The notes beneath the pieces are model-generated. The model did not search any database, was not told the DNA's origin, and saw only the letters and a list, made by a program, of their open reading frames with translations. Shown one piece after another: positions 17,174 through 27,242 of a DNA stretch of 64,000 bases (its first letter is position 1; each line of letters starts with the position of its first letter). Source of the DNA: Methanoregula sp. PtaB.Bin085 (GTDB lineage Archaea > Halobacteriota > Methanomicrobia > Methanomicrobiales > Methanospirillaceae). The DNA lies in assembly GCF_002067035.1 (NCBI RefSeq), contig NZ_MVQB01000043.1:62001-126000 (forward strand), given 5' to 3'. Position numbers and translations under genes: made by a program.

Positions 17174-17800
17174 GTGGTCGACGCGAAAAGCCGTATCCAG
17201 GATGTCCCGGCGATCGGCAGGACAAAACGACGCACAACGGGCATCGTGGGTCTCAACCTGCTCCTAGACGGCGGTTTCCCTGAGGGAACTCTTATCATGC
17301 TCTACGGGACGCCGGTGGCCGGTGTCGATCTGGCAGCAAACCAGTTCTGGAAGGGGGAGGAAGGGGAAGAGGGCACCTACCTCATGAACGACGGGGACGT
17401 CGATGTCGGTATGATCGATGCCTCCGAGATGCATCCGGATCTCTACCTTACCCAGATGGCAGGCAAGAGGATTGTTGTCGATTCCCTCTCCACCCTTATC
17501 GTGAAATACGGTATCGACGTTGCCCTCAAGTTCCTCCGCAATGCCCGGGATGAGATAAAGAAACGCAACGCGAACATGGTCTTTGTCGTGTACACCGGCA
17601 TCCACCAGCCCATCGATATGACAAGGATCATGCGGGCTGCGGATGTTGTCATCGAGTTCAAGACCGAGATCCACCAGGCCGAGATCGAACGGACCCTCGC
17701 GGTCCAGAAGATCAAGGACGCGGCGGCTCCCCAGCGGCTCCTGCCGTTCATCATCACCGACAAGGGCATCGAGGCCTCGACAACCTCACGCGTGGTCTGA
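17174..17800 (+). CDS. KaiC-like protein with degraded P-loop, paralogue 1
   Basis: 208 residues with the RecA/KaiC fold signature (TGIVGLNLLLDGGFPEGTL, then a strand and loop). The P-loop, which should read GxxGxGKT/S, is GTPVAGVD at residues 45-52, lacking the glycine-lysine-threonine end. A Walker B-like IVVDSLS remains. It may therefore bind nucleotide weakly or not at all and act in signalling or as a partner. The start is a GTG, with TTTAATGG about 35 bases upstream. Its closest relative is the next gene. Confidence 0.82.
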   Translation: MVDAKSRIQDVPAIGRTKRRTTGIVGLNLLLDGGFPEGTLIMLYGTPVAGVDLAANQFWKGEEGEEGTYLMNDGDVDVGMIDASEMHPDLYLTQMAGKRIVVDSLSTLIVKYGIDVALKFLRNARDEIKKRNANMVFVVYTGIHQPIDMTRIMRAADVVIEFKTEIHQAEIERTLAVQKIKDAAAPQRLLPFIITDKGIEASTTSRVV

Positions 17801-17814
17801 TCGGGACCCGGCTG

Positions 17815-17885
17815 CCCGCATTTTTCCATAGCTCTTTTCCGGTTTTTTCCGGATTTTTTCAGGTTTTTTTCCGGATTTTTTTTCA
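17815..17885 (+). terminator. Multiple T tracts after KaiC-like gene 1
   Basis: Four T runs separated by CCGGA/CAGG spacers form a short tandem pattern directly after the gene, consistent with archaeal termination. Confidence 0.6.
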
Positions 17886-17999
17886 TTGCTGCCGCGCTGA
17901 TAGTCCGGACGACATTGAACTCTGGAATGCGCAACTTTTTCCAAAATCCCGGTTAAAATCTGATGAAAAGAAATTCAAAAAAATATTTTCTGATTTGAG

Positions 18000-18083
18000 A
18001 ATCAAAATGTTTAAGTATATTAAGGATTTTTAAAAAAATCCCGCAGCAGGTTTATATGAGGGCCCGTGCCACCCTGTTGTACA
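18000..18083 (+). promoter_or_regulatory. Promoter of KaiC-like gene 2
   Basis: An AT-rich stretch with GTTTATATG at about 18050-18058, about 30 bases before the ATG at 18084. Having its own terminator and promoter separates this gene from its tandem paralogue. Confidence 0.5.
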
Positions 18084-18755
18084 ATGTCAGAGTCCTTTCC
18101 GGCTGCTGCCGGTGCCCGGCAGCCAAGGGAGGGGGTGCGGAACCTCCCGGAAGATATCTCCTTTGCAGACGGCCGGAAAAAGAAACGATCCAGCGGGATC
18201 GTGGGCCTGAACCTCCTTCTTGACGGGGGGTTTCCCCCGGGAACGCTCATCATGGTATATGGTTCCCCGGTAGCCGGCATCGACATTGCCGCACGGCAGT
18301 TCTGGCGCGGCGACGGGGGGGATGACGGCACGTACCTGATGAACGATGGCGACCCGGACGTCGGGATGGTCAATGTCGGGGACGTCCACCCGAGCATGTA
18401 CCAGGACTGGCTGATGGGGAACCGGATGGTGATCGACTCGCTCTCGTCGATGGTGATCAAATACGGCATCGACGGAACGCTGGCATTCCTGCGGCAGGCA
18501 CGCGAGGAGATCCGGCAAACCGGGGCAAATATCATGTTCCTTGTCTATACCGGTGTCCACCAGCCGATGGACATGACCCGGCTCATGCGGATCTCGGACA
18601 TCGTCATTGAATTCACGACCGAGGTCCACCAGGCAGAGATTGAGCGGACACTCGCGGTCCAGAAGATCCGCAAGGCTGCCGCACCCCAGCGCCTCCTCCC
18701 GTTCATCATCACGGACAATGGTATCGAGGCCTCGACAACATCGCGGGTCGTATGA
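18084..18755 (+). CDS. KaiC-like protein with degraded P-loop, paralogue 2
   Basis: 223 residues. It closely resembles the preceding KaiC-like protein along its whole length, including the shared C-terminus LLPFIITD.GIEASTTSRVV. The P-loop reads GSPVAGID at residues 60-67, again without the Lys-Thr/Ser. Walker B is VIDSLSS. It differs mainly in a longer N-terminus (about 38 residues ending RKKKRSSG). The first in-frame start at 18066 is rejected because the TATA-like box lies too close to it. A gene duplication is the simplest origin. Confidence 0.82.
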   Translation: MSESFPAAAGARQPREGVRNLPEDISFADGRKKKRSSGIVGLNLLLDGGFPPGTLIMVYGSPVAGIDIAARQFWRGDGGDDGTYLMNDGDPDVGMVNVGDVHPSMYQDWLMGNRMVIDSLSSMVIKYGIDGTLAFLRQAREEIRQTGANIMFLVYTGVHQPMDMTRLMRISDIVIEFTTEVHQAEIERTLAVQKIRKAAAPQRLLPFIITDNGIEASTTSRVV

Positions 18756-18905
18756 CCCGATCCCCAATCCCGTTCCGGGACCCGTTCTTTTTTGCAGTAT
18801 AATCCCCGTACCGGCAGCCGGCGGGCCCGCACTGCCGCCATGAGAAGCCATCAGCTTTTTTTGGCCAGGCCTTTTCAAACGATCTGAGCCGGCGCGGGAG
18901 CCGGG

Positions 18906-20357
18906 TTACGGGACAACGGGTGAAGGGCTCTTCAGCGTCAGGTGGAAGATCGGGGGCAGCGGGGGAAACAGGTATGTCGTGATCGAATCGAGTTCGGGAA
19001 GCCCGTACTGCCAGCTCTCGATGACAACGGGGTGGGCCCAGTCCCAGGTCCTGTCCGAACTGGTGCTCCGGTCGGGACTGAGCGGGTACAGGAAAACCCC
19101 GGTGGCGTGAATGATCACCGAGATTGCGATAAGGAGGAGGACGCAGGACCAGGCAGCTTTTGTTGCGGGGGCATTCCGGTCCATTTTTCCCAGTTCGCTG
19201 ATCGCTATCCCGGTGAAGAGCGCAAGGACCGGCACAAAACCGGTCAGGAACCGCTGGCCGTAGGAATAGGCAACGGACGATTCCCACAACCCGAAAAAGC
19301 TGTACACCAGGATCTGGAGGAGGATGACGGGGCCGAATACGAAGAGGACCTGCCGGATTCGCCCGCCGGGAACAGTATCCAGGTGAAGATACCCGAAGAT
19401 CGACAGGACCAGTACCGGGGAGAAGATGAGCAGGCCCACGTTAGGCGCGATGAGAAGGCCGAAAAAGTTCCCGATGCTGGAGAGTCCGAAGCTGAAGAAG
19501 TCGAGGTTCTGCCTGTACCCGCCAAACACATTCCCGAAGATCGTGAAGTTGTAGAGGAGGAACGGCAGGCCGGTTGCCGCAGCGGAGAGCGCATACACCG
19601 GGAGGTTCTGTCGTTCGTACCAGACCATGTACCCAAGGATCGGGAGAAGAAGGACCGAGTCCGGCGGGCGGTTGAAGACGAACAGGCCGGAGAGGAGCCC
19701 GAGCAGGACGATATACCTCCGCGAGCGCTCCCGCTCGTTCCTGATGATAAGCCAGATCATCGCGATCAGCAGCAGTTCAACGGTCCCGTGCTGCCAGAGC
19801 GCCTGGCTGCTGACCGACCAGGTGCTGGTGGCAAAGGCATAGATGAGTGCCGTGACGAGCGCGATCTTCCGGGAAAAGAGTTCCTTCCCGGCAAGATACA
19901 CAAAGACAACCGACAGGGCGGCGATGATCGCTGCGCAGGTCTTTGCCAGGATCATGATGCTCATAGAGTCAAAAGGAATGTTCAGGAGCGTGAAGAGCAC
20001 GTACGAGACGAAGTACACGGGAGTAATCAGGATCGGCGTAACGATGGGGAAGAGCGAGACATAATGGCCGTTGACCAGCGGGAACGCATAGGCAACGTTC
20101 GGCCCGAGCCCGGCACCGACAAACTCGTCAAAAAACACCGTCTGGTGGAGGATGAGCGAGAGCGGGAGGAACGCCGCGGGATTGGTATCGCCGCTCATTG
20201 TCATCCGGGACACCGTGTTGTACACGATATACACGAGGACGAAAAGGAGGAGGGAGTCATATCGTACCGCGAGATCCTTCAGGCGACCTGCAAGTACTGG
20301 TGCGCTGTCAAGGAGAGGCGCGTTCTTCTTCATCCGATCCTTTTTCTTCTCTTTCAT
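18906..20357 (-). CDS. Polytopic glycosyltransferase-like membrane protein
   Basis: About 483 residues with ten or more hydrophobic segments. The layout resembles GT-C enzymes of the PMT/ArnT type: an early extracellular loop with acid residues after helix 1 (MTMSGDTNPA), then many helices and a C-terminal outward domain. These enzymes move sugars from lipid-phosphate donors onto proteins or lipids. No acceptor can be named. The ATG at 20357 (MKEKKKDRMKK) gives a positive-inside start; a further start lies at 20396. Confidence 0.65.
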   Translation of the reverse strand: MKEKKKDRMKKNAPLLDSAPVLAGRLKDLAVRYDSLLLFVLVYIVYNTVSRMTMSGDTNPAAFLPLSLILHQTVFFDEFVGAGLGPNVAYAFPLVNGHYVSLFPIVTPILITPVYFVSYVLFTLLNIPFDSMSIMILAKTCAAIIAALSVVFVYLAGKELFSRKIALVTALIYAFATSTWSVSSQALWQHGTVELLLIAMIWLIIRNERERSRRYIVLLGLLSGLFVFNRPPDSVLLLPILGYMVWYERQNLPVYALSAAATGLPFLLYNFTIFGNVFGGYRQNLDFFSFGLSSIGNFFGLLIAPNVGLLIFSPVLVLSIFGYLHLDTVPGGRIRQVLFVFGPVILLQILVYSFFGLWESSVAYSYGQRFLTGFVPVLALFTGIAISELGKMDRNAPATKAAWSCVLLLIAISVIIHATGVFLYPLSPDRSTSSDRTWDWAHPVVIESWQYGLPELDSITTYLFPPLPPIFHLTLKSPSPVVP

Positions 20358-20638
20358 CAGGTTCCCTCGTGCCGGCCAGGGCCGGATTCCCTGCAATAAA
20401 AAATAAACAACTCCCGGATATAAAAAACGGGCACTGGAGAAACCTGCATGAAAAGGCTTTGTTCACACCGGAACGAAAAAAATGTTCAGGTATTATGGAG
20501 AGTACATGCGTGAGCCTTCCCCCCCTCATGGCCTCTCCAGTGTGACCCCCCGGGCTTCGGGGCAGGGAGCGCCCATCGCTCCATCGCAATGCTGTCTGAT
20601 AGTTCTGTCAGCGTTTCAACAGAGCCTTTTTTTCAGAC
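20358..20638. other. Spacer with a hairpin-element remnant
   Basis: No gene supported. Around 20510-20600 a CCCCCCGGGCTTCGGGGCAGGG stem and ATCGCAATGC resemble part B of the dispersed hairpin element in reverse, but the match is partial. Confidence 0.35.
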
Positions 20639-22537
20639 TTATCCCATCCACCCGGACAGGATAATAATCCCGAGGGCGACGAGGATAAGCCCGATGACCA
20701 CGCGGACCGCCCGCTTGTTTTCGGTCCGCCACTTCTCCGCCCGCTCCGGGGATATGCCGAAGGCGACAAGGAGCGTGACCAGCACGAGGGGCAGGACGAA
20801 CACGAGGTTGTAAAGCACGAGCCAGGGGAGGCCGGTCATCATGGTCATGTCCCGGCCCATGAGGCCGAGGATGCTGATGTAGATGCCGCCGGTGCAGGAG
20901 AACCCGAGGATGCCGGCAAGGACGCCCAGCACGAACGCTGCCGGCAGCGTGGCCTTCCGGGCATAGTCGCCGAGCATCCCCTTGCCGGACTGCGGAATCG
21001 AGAGGAGGTACGTCTCCCTGTTCCTGAACACGTCCGCAAGGGTTAAAATTCCGAGAAGGAGGGCGATGACGCCGCCGATGATGGAGAAGGGTTTTGCAAG
21101 GCCGGAGAGCGAGAAGGCCGAGAAGAGGCCGATGCCGACCAGGAGGTGGAACAGGAACATCGCGATGATGTATGTGCCGCCGACGAGCAGGATGCGCCGC
21201 CGGCTGACCGCGGCGGCCATGGTGAGGAGGAGGAAGACAAGAACAGAGAGCCCGCACGGGTTCATGCTGTCGACGAGCGCTGCACCGATGACCATGAGCG
21301 GGCTGAGCGCCAGGGCCTGCGGAGTCGTGCCGGCCGGTGTCGGGGTTGTTGTAATGCCGGCAGCGATCCTCTGTTTCTCAGTAAGGACACTGGCCTCCAG
21401 ACCGCTGGTAATATCAGCCTCGCCGACAAGGCAGTCGTTGCCAATGAAGATGGTGGGGACGCCCGGGTTTGAAATCCCGGACCAGCTGCACATCTCGTTG
21501 AACAGGTCCCGGTTCCCTGCGTTGTGGCTGACCTCGAGCGATGAGAGGTTGAGCTCGGGGTACCGGGCGCTGATATCGGCTACGACCGGCTTCACCTTTT
21601 CACAGTGCGGGCAGACATCGCTGTAGAAGAACACCGCGTTGATCCGCCCGGTGCTTGCGGCAGGGGTGACTGGTGCGGGGGTGGCGGCCGGACCCGCAGG
21701 AATGGTTTTTTCGACGGCAGCAGCGGCCACCCGTTGCTGCTCTTCATAGACCACCTCATCGAGGTGGTCCTTCACCGCAGCCTCACCAAACAGGGCTCTT
21801 TTGCCGATGATAATCCCCGGAATGGCGCGGTCACCCGATCCTTCCGGGAGCGGCATTGCCAGGAACGTCTCAAGATTCGTCCTGTTATCATTGATCTCCA
21901 GTTCTGTCAGCCGGAGTTCCGGGTACCGTGCCTTCACATCGGCAATCACCGGTTTTACGGCATCGCAGTGGCTGCACCCGTTGCCATAGAAGTAGGTGCC
22001 GGCAATGGTCGCATTCGTTCCTCCCGCTGTGCCGTACACCGGGAGAGCGTTCACCTGCCGCGATCCGGTCAGGTTCCCCCGCTGCGCAAGGATGATCTTT
22101 TCAAGGCCGGCCTCTATCTCGTCCCCGCCAAGGAGGGAGGTGTTGGCGACGATGACCTGAGGGACGGCGATGGTATCCTTGTCCCTGCCGGCCCTGTGGC
22201 TCAAAAGGTTCAGCATTGCGCGGTTGGTGTCGTCATGGAAGGTCTCGAGGATCCGGAATTCGACATCCGGGTATTTGTCACGCAGGGATTCGATCCGGGG
22301 CGTTACATTGTGGCAGTGCGGGCATTCACTCCCGTAAAAGTAATAGACGGTAAGATTGGCAGAAGGGGCCTGTTGTTCAGGTGCTGCCGGGAACAGGTTC
22401 AGCAGGTACGCTCCCGCGATGAGGGCGCAGACCAGCACCGCGGCGGCAAGCAGGAGAACCATGCTCCGGGACTGGCCCGGAGTATCCTCAGGAGTATCGC
22501 GATTATGTTGGGTTTTTGGATCCTTTTTCCTTTTCAT
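20639..22537 (-). CDS. Triple thioredoxin-like domain fused to CcdA/DsbD-type membrane domain
   Basis: 632 residues. A signal-anchor helix (about 27-48) is followed by three thioredoxin/glutaredoxin-like domains with active sites CPHC (72-75), CSHC (188-191) and CPHC (309-312). Each has a downstream cis-proline motif (VPQVIV, IPGIIIG, VPTIFIG). Alanine/proline-rich linkers separate them. The last ~220 residues form a six-helix CcdA-like electron-transfer domain with the two membrane cysteines in DSMNPCG (Cys428) and GFSCTGG. The protein probably passes cytoplasmic reducing power to outward-facing disulfide substrates. Confidence 0.87.
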   Translation of the reverse strand: MKRKKDPKTQHNRDTPEDTPGQSRSMVLLLAAAVLVCALIAGAYLLNLFPAAPEQQAPSANLTVYYFYGSECPHCHNVTPRIESLRDKYPDVEFRILETFHDDTNRAMLNLLSHRAGRDKDTIAVPQVIVANTSLLGGDEIEAGLEKIILAQRGNLTGSRQVNALPVYGTAGGTNATIAGTYFYGNGCSHCDAVKPVIADVKARYPELRLTELEINDNRTNLETFLAMPLPEGSGDRAIPGIIIGKRALFGEAAVKDHLDEVVYEEQQRVAAAAVEKTIPAGPAATPAPVTPAASTGRINAVFFYSDVCPHCEKVKPVVADISARYPELNLSSLEVSHNAGNRDLFNEMCSWSGISNPGVPTIFIGNDCLVGEADITSGLEASVLTEKQRIAAGITTTPTPAGTTPQALALSPLMVIGAALVDSMNPCGLSVLVFLLLTMAAAVSRRRILLVGGTYIIAMFLFHLLVGIGLFSAFSLSGLAKPFSIIGGVIALLLGILTLADVFRNRETYLLSIPQSGKGMLGDYARKATLPAAFVLGVLAGILGFSCTGGIYISILGLMGRDMTMMTGLPWLVLYNLVFVLPLVLVTLLVAFGISPERAEKWRTENKRAVRVVIGLILVALGIIILSGWMG

Positions 22538-22601
22538 TATCCTGTGTCACGCCCGGTTGAATACGTCCTGTACCTGAGAACCCGCATCGGTAATAAAACA
22601 G

Positions 22602-23474
22602 TTATTTGAGGGAGATCATCGTCCCGACGCCGTCACGGGTGAAGAGCTCGAGGATGAGGTTGTGCTCGATGTTCCCGTTGATGATGTGCGCATACTCCAC
22701 GCCGTTCTCCACGGCCTTTGTCAGCGACGCGACCTTCGGGATCATCCCCTCGCCGATGGCACCTGATTTCCGGAGATTGTTGGCTTCGGCAATCGTGAGT
22801 TTCCTGAACACCTTCGTCCGTCCCTTGTCCATGACGCCGTCGACATCGGTCATGTTGACGAGCTTGTAGGCTTTCAGGGCGATCGCGATATCGCCGGCTG
22901 CGGTGTCGGCATTGATGTTGAGGCTCCCGCCGGACCGGTCGATCGCGATCGGTGCAATAACGGGGATATACTTCGTGTCGAGCAGGGTGTTGAGGAGGGC
23001 CGGGTCGATCCATTCGATCTCTCCCACGTGCCCGAGGTCCACTTCCTTCTGGACGCCGCCGATCTCGACCTTCTGCATCTCCATCTTCTTTGCAAGGATG
23101 AGGTTCCCGTCACTTCCCGAGAGGCCGACACCCCGTGCACCGCACTTGGCGATCAGGGAGACGATATTGGCGTTGATCTTGCCGACAAGGACCATCTGGG
23201 CGATCTCGAGGGTTTCGTTGTCGGTGACCCGGAGCCCGCCGACGAAGACGGACTCCTTGCCCATCTGCTTCATCTTCTCGGAAATCTCCGGCCCGCCGCC
23301 GTGGACGAGTACGACGCGGATGCCGACATAATGGAGGAGGACCGCGTCCCGTATCGCGTTCTCCAGCACCACGGGGTCCACCATCGCGTGGCCCCCGAGC
23401 TTGATGACGATGGTCTTTCCATGGAACTGCTGGATGTACGGCAGCGCCTCCATCAGAACGTCTTCGCGCTTCAT
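22602..23474 (-). CDS. argB: Acetylglutamate kinase
   Basis: Phosphorylates N-acetylglutamate, the second step of arginine synthesis. 290 residues of the amino-acid-kinase fold: [10 protein letters not shown] near the N-terminus, [11 protein letters not shown] for substrate binding, and [11 protein letters not shown] and [10 protein letters not shown] for ATP. The frame continues upstream to 24272, but that portion lies inside argJ. The ATG at 23474 overlaps the argJ stop by four bases (ATGA). It is last in the argC-CBS-argJ-argB operon. Confidence 0.94.
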   Translation of the reverse strand: MKREDVLMEALPYIQQFHGKTIVIKLGGHAMVDPVVLENAIRDAVLLHYVGIRVVLVHGGGPEISEKMKQMGKESVFVGGLRVTDNETLEIAQMVLVGKINANIVSLIAKCGARGVGLSGSDGNLILAKKMEMQKVEIGGVQKEVDLGHVGEIEWIDPALLNTLLDTKYIPVIAPIAIDRSGGSLNINADTAAGDIAIALKAYKLVNMTDVDGVMDKGRTKVFRKLTIAEANNLRKSGAIGEGMIPKVASLTKAVENGVEYAHIINGNIEHNLILELFTRDGVGTMISLK

Positions 23475-24628
23475 GTTGTATACTTCCCGTTGATCTCCAC
23501 GTATTTTTCCGTCAGGTCGCAGCCCCACGCGGTCGCCTCTGCCTTCCCCGCGTCGAGGTCGAGGATAAAGACGACGTTCTTCCCGCGCATTGCCATCTTG
23601 GCTGCAGCCAGGTCGGCGATGATTGCGCCGGACTTCACCAGCGGGAACCTGTCGTTCCCGTCGCTGATCCAGAGCGAGACCGCATTGGGATCGAACTTCA
23701 CGCCGGCCCGGCCGGCGGCGGCCACGACCCGGCCCCAGTTCGGGTCCTCGCCGTACACGGCGGTCTTGACAAGCGGGGACTCGATGACCGTGCGGGCGAC
23801 CTTCTCGGCATCGTCCTCCTTCTTTGCCCCTTTCACCACGATCTCGAGCAGCTTGCTCGCGCCTTCCCCGTCGGCAGCGATCTGCTTCGCAAGCGAACGG
23901 CAGCACTCCTCGAGCGCTGCGGAGAACTCTTTTATGTTCACCTTCCCTGCCTCGCCGGTCGCCGTGCAGAGAGCGATGTCGTTGGTGCTGGTGTCGCCGT
24001 CGACCACGACGCGGTTGAAGGACCGTTTCGTGGCAAGTTTCAGGGCTTCGGAGAGCTTCGCGGCCCCGATATCCGCATCGGTATAGATGAACGCAAGCAT
24101 CGTCCCCATGTTCGGGGCGATCATGCCGCTCCCCTTGGTGATTCCGCCGATGGTGAACCCTTCCCGTTCCACGAGCGCGTGCTTCGGGACGAGGTCCGTG
24201 GTCATGATCGCCTTCTCCGCAAGGTCCTCTGCTTCCGGCGTGCTGGCGAGCTTCGGTGCCACCACCCCGCACTGCTTTTTTATCAGCGGCAGGTCGAGAT
24301 ACCGGCCGATAACGCCGGTGCTTGCAACGCCGATACGCGAGGGTTTGATCCCCAGCGCTTCACCGGCATACTCCGTCATCGTGACAGCGTCGGCATAGCC
24401 CCGTTTCCCGGTGTAAGCGTTTGCGCACCCGCTGTTGGCGATGACCGCTTCCAGCCTGCCTGCCTTCATCTGTTTTTTCATCAGCTCGATGGGTGCAGCA
24501 CGGACAAGGTTTGCCGTGAACACCCCGGCAGCTGTTCCGCTGGCGCTGATGAGCGCAAGACCGTACTTCCCTTCTTTTACGCCCCAGGCTTTGACCCCGG
24601 GGACTGCACAGATACTCTTGAATGACAT
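23471..24628 (-). CDS. argJ: Ornithine/glutamate acetyltransferase ArgJ
   Basis: Transfers the acetyl group from acetylornithine to glutamate, recycling it in arginine synthesis. 385 residues; the self-cleavage site is in [13 protein letters not shown], where Thr176 would become the N-terminal nucleophile. Most relatives have Ala before this Thr; here it is Gly. It begins directly after the CBS gene stop (24629-24631) and overlaps argB by four bases. Whether it also uses acetyl-CoA (the bifunctional form) cannot be decided from sequence. Confidence 0.94.
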   Translation of the reverse strand: MSFKSICAVPGVKAWGVKEGKYGLALISASGTAAGVFTANLVRAAPIELMKKQMKAGRLEAVIANSGCANAYTGKRGYADAVTMTEYAGEALGIKPSRIGVASTGVIGRYLDLPLIKKQCGVVAPKLASTPEAEDLAEKAIMTTDLVPKHALVEREGFTIGGITKGSGMIAPNMGTMLAFIYTDADIGAAKLSEALKLATKRSFNRVVVDGDTSTNDIALCTATGEAGKVNIKEFSAALEECCRSLAKQIAADGEGASKLLEIVVKGAKKEDDAEKVARTVIESPLVKTAVYGEDPNWGRVVAAAGRAGVKFDPNAVSLWISDGNDRFPLVKSGAIIADLAAAKMAMRGKNVVFILDLDAGKAEATAWGCDLTEKYVEINGKYTT

Positions 24629-25123
24629 CTACTCCTCAGCCTCCCCGTTACCGGAATATGCCGCCCCGATCGCGTTTATGATATCCGCCCGGGTGATGAT
24701 ACCAACGATAGTCTTGCCCCGCATCACGGGGAGCCGGGCAATACCCTCCTTCAGCATGAGGGATGCAGCAGCCTCGACGCTCATGTCCTCTGTTGCGGTG
24801 ACAACGCGGTGGGTCATGATCTTTTTTGCAGGCATGTCGCCGATATTGGTCAGGGCGTGTTTTGTTTTCTCCCAGTTGATGTACTCCCGGATCGGCACCT
24901 CGATGACCTCGAAGGGGGACGGGAGCCAGAGGTCGTCCGAGATCCGCTCGGTCTTCAGGAGGGTGATGAGGTCGGACTCGGTGACGATGCCGACCAGTTC
25001 TTTTCCTTCAAGGACCGGGAGGCCCCCGATATGGTGCTTCCGAAACAGCGCAACAACCTGCCGGAGCGGGGTCTCCGCGGTGCAGACCACGGGATTTTTT
25101 GTCATCGCTTCCTGTACAAGCAT
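24629..25123 (-). CDS. Two-CBS-domain protein in the arginine operon
   Basis: 164 residues made of two CBS domains (about 7-62 and 100-157) with a helical linker and no other domain. CBS pairs usually bind adenosine nucleotides or SAM and regulate partner enzymes. GGAGG lies five bases before its ATG. It sits between argC (13 bases upstream) and argJ (zero bases downstream), so it is co-expressed with arginine enzymes and may tune one of them; that role is inference. Confidence 0.9.
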   Translation of the reverse strand: MLVQEAMTKNPVVCTAETPLRQVVALFRKHHIGGLPVLEGKELVGIVTESDLITLLKTERISDDLWLPSPFEVIEVPIREYINWEKTKHALTNIGDMPAKKIMTHRVVTATEDMSVEAAASLMLKEGIARLPVMRGKTIVGIITRADIINAIGAAYSGNGEAEE

Positions 25124-25136
25124 GGTTCCTCCCCGC

Positions 25137-26123
25137 TCAGGGGAACATCCCGGCGCCGGTAAGGCCGTCGTTTTCCTTGTAGCCGCACATCAGGTTCATG
25201 TTCTGGATGGCCTGGCCGCTCGCTCCCTTGACCAGGTTGTCGATTGCCGAGCAGGCTACGACCCGCAGGCCTTCGCTCTCCACCATGACGTCGCAGAAGT
25301 TGCTCCCGCGGACTGCAGCAAGGACAGGCTTCTGGTACCGGACGAAATACTCGTCCCTGTAGAAGTCGCGGTAGAGCTTCTCGACCTCTTTCTGCTCCAT
25401 CGGCTCGTCCAGGAGAATGTGTGCCGTGGTCAGGATGCCGCGGTTCACGGGCACGAGGTGGGGCGTGAAGTAGACCTTTGCCTTCGATTTGAGGAACGCC
25501 ATCTCCTGCTTCATCTCGGCAAGGTGGCGGTGGCTCGTCCACTTGTACGGTCCGACATTATCACCCACGTTGGGATAGTGCGTTGTAGCCGATGGATTGT
25601 CGCCCGCCCCGCTGACACCGGTCTTGGAATCGTAGATGACCGTGTGGGCGTATTTTGCAAGGGGAGCCGCCGCAAGGGTTGCCCCCGTGGGGAAGCAGCC
25701 GGGGTTCGAGACGAACTTCGCGTTGATGCACTCCTTGCGATGGAGCTCGGGGATGCCGTACGGTGCGGGGAAATAATCCGAGTGCTTGACATCGTACACT
25801 TTCTCGAACACGTCCTTCGGCAGCCGGTAGTCTGCGCTGAGGTCCACGACTTTGATCCCGCGGGACAGGAGTTTGCCGGCATAGGTCATCGCCGCCGTGT
25901 GAGGGACCGCGAGGAATGCCACGTCCGCATCGATGGCATCGGTCTCAGGATTCGTGAAGGTGAGATCCGTGAACCCTTTCAGGTGGGGGTGGATCTGGTC
26001 AAGGGGAGTACCGGCAAGTTTCCGCGACGTTGCGCACGTCACCTCGGCCTCGGAATGGTAAGCCAAGAGGCGGACCAGCTCACCACCGGCATAGCCGGAG
26101 GCCCCGATAATCGCGATTTTCAT
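25137..26123 (-). CDS. argC: N-acetyl-gamma-glutamyl-phosphate reductase
   Basis: NADPH-dependent third step of arginine synthesis. 328 residues with the N-terminal Rossmann motif [16 protein letters not shown] and the catalytic Cys143 in [10 protein letters not shown]. It is first in the operon with the CBS gene, argJ and argB. A TATA-like TTAAATTT lies on the minus strand about 25-30 bases before the ATG, suggesting a very short leader. Confidence 0.94.
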   Translation of the reverse strand: MKIAIIGASGYAGGELVRLLAYHSEAEVTCATSRKLAGTPLDQIHPHLKGFTDLTFTNPETDAIDADVAFLAVPHTAAMTYAGKLLSRGIKVVDLSADYRLPKDVFEKVYDVKHSDYFPAPYGIPELHRKECINAKFVSNPGCFPTGATLAAAPLAKYAHTVIYDSKTGVSGAGDNPSATTHYPNVGDNVGPYKWTSHRHLAEMKQEMAFLKSKAKVYFTPHLVPVNRGILTTAHILLDEPMEQKEVEKLYRDFYRDEYFVRYQKPVLAAVRGSNFCDVMVESEGLRVVACSAIDNLVKGASGQAIQNMNLMCGYKENDGLTGAGMFP

Positions 26124-26198
26124 GGAGAAATATCCGATTACTGGAAATTTAATGGTTCTTAACGGGAAGACGGGGAGGCCGGCGGAATAAAAGCGGGG

Positions 26199-27116
26199 TT
26201 ATGCCTGCCCGGTCCTGCGGGAATACACGGAATACAGCCGCTGGCCGAGCAGCTCGATCCGCTGCCGGTCCTCGAGCCCGGTGATCAGGTCATCCGGGAG
26301 TTTGTCGGCACCATCCCGTGCCCCGAGATATGCCCCGCAGAGGAACGCGATCGTGTCGGTATTCCCCCCGGTATTGGCTGCGACTGTGAGAAGGTCGGGG
26401 GGGTGGGTATACCGGCTGATCAGGAAGAACGCAATCGGCACGGTCTGGAAGACCGAGACATCGTTGCCGATCTTGAGGAGCGCGGTCTCCGTCTCCATTC
26501 CATCTTTCTCGAGAACGAGCGCGTTGCGGATCTTGCCTCCCAGCACCTCATCCTCAACCTGAGCCTTGGCAAGGGCCTTGCCAATCGGATCGGGCGTTTC
26601 GTGAAGGGTATGGTACAGGAGAGTCACGAAGGTCGAGACCGCGGCGTGGGCGGCCGGGTGGGTATGCGTGACATTGCAGGCCCGGACTGCCCGTTCGCAG
26701 GCTTCGCTCATATCGGGGAACGCGAGGGCAAAGGGGACCGCGAGGGGGAGGCAGCCGGCAGTGGTCGACTTGACACCCTTGCGGGGCACATTCTCCCGGT
26801 CAACGTGCTCGCAGACCGCAGAAACCGATCCGTCGGGGAAACGCAGTGCTCCCCTGCCGTACAGTTCGCGGAGTGCCGCGGTGTACCGTTCCTCGTTGTA
26901 TTTACCGTCAGCAAGGAGGGTTGCAACCAGGATCATGATCTGGGTGTCGTCAGTATACTGCCCCGGGTTCAGGCCTTCGTTGGGATGACCCTTGTAGGGT
27001 CGCCTGTACCCGTACTTCATCTTGTTGATATTGGGTGAGGTGCTCTCGTTGGGCATGCCGAGCGCGTCGCCGATCGCTGCGCCTAAGAGGCACCCCGTGA
27101 ATTTCTTCAGCATCAT
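26199..27116 (-). CDS. ADP-ribosylglycohydrolase family protein
   Basis: About 305 residues of the DraG/ARH fold. The metal-binding motifs GDALGMPNE, YTDDTQ (about 54-59) and C-terminal GGNTDTIA are present. Members remove ADP-ribose from proteins (for example nitrogenase reductase) or from nucleic acids. No nitrogenase or DraT gene lies nearby, so the target is open. The frame extends to 27233, but the MMLKKFTGC start at 27116 matches the family start. Confidence 0.88.
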   Translation of the reverse strand: MMLKKFTGCLLGAAIGDALGMPNESTSPNINKMKYGYRRPYKGHPNEGLNPGQYTDDTQIMILVATLLADGKYNEERYTAALRELYGRGALRFPDGSVSAVCEHVDRENVPRKGVKSTTAGCLPLAVPFALAFPDMSEACERAVRACNVTHTHPAAHAAVSTFVTLLYHTLHETPDPIGKALAKAQVEDEVLGGKIRNALVLEKDGMETETALLKIGNDVSVFQTVPIAFFLISRYTHPPDLLTVAANTGGNTDTIAFLCGAYLGARDGADKLPDDLITGLEDRQRIELLGQRLYSVYSRRTGQA

Positions 27117-27242
27117 TGCTCTATTGGAAAACCCGGACAGATAATCCTTCTTATATCTTTTAAGGGCGGACAGAATCCCGCATTGTCCAATCAGGGAGCT
27201 GCTATTTTCCCTGCACGGACAGAACCGGATCACCCTTTGGAT

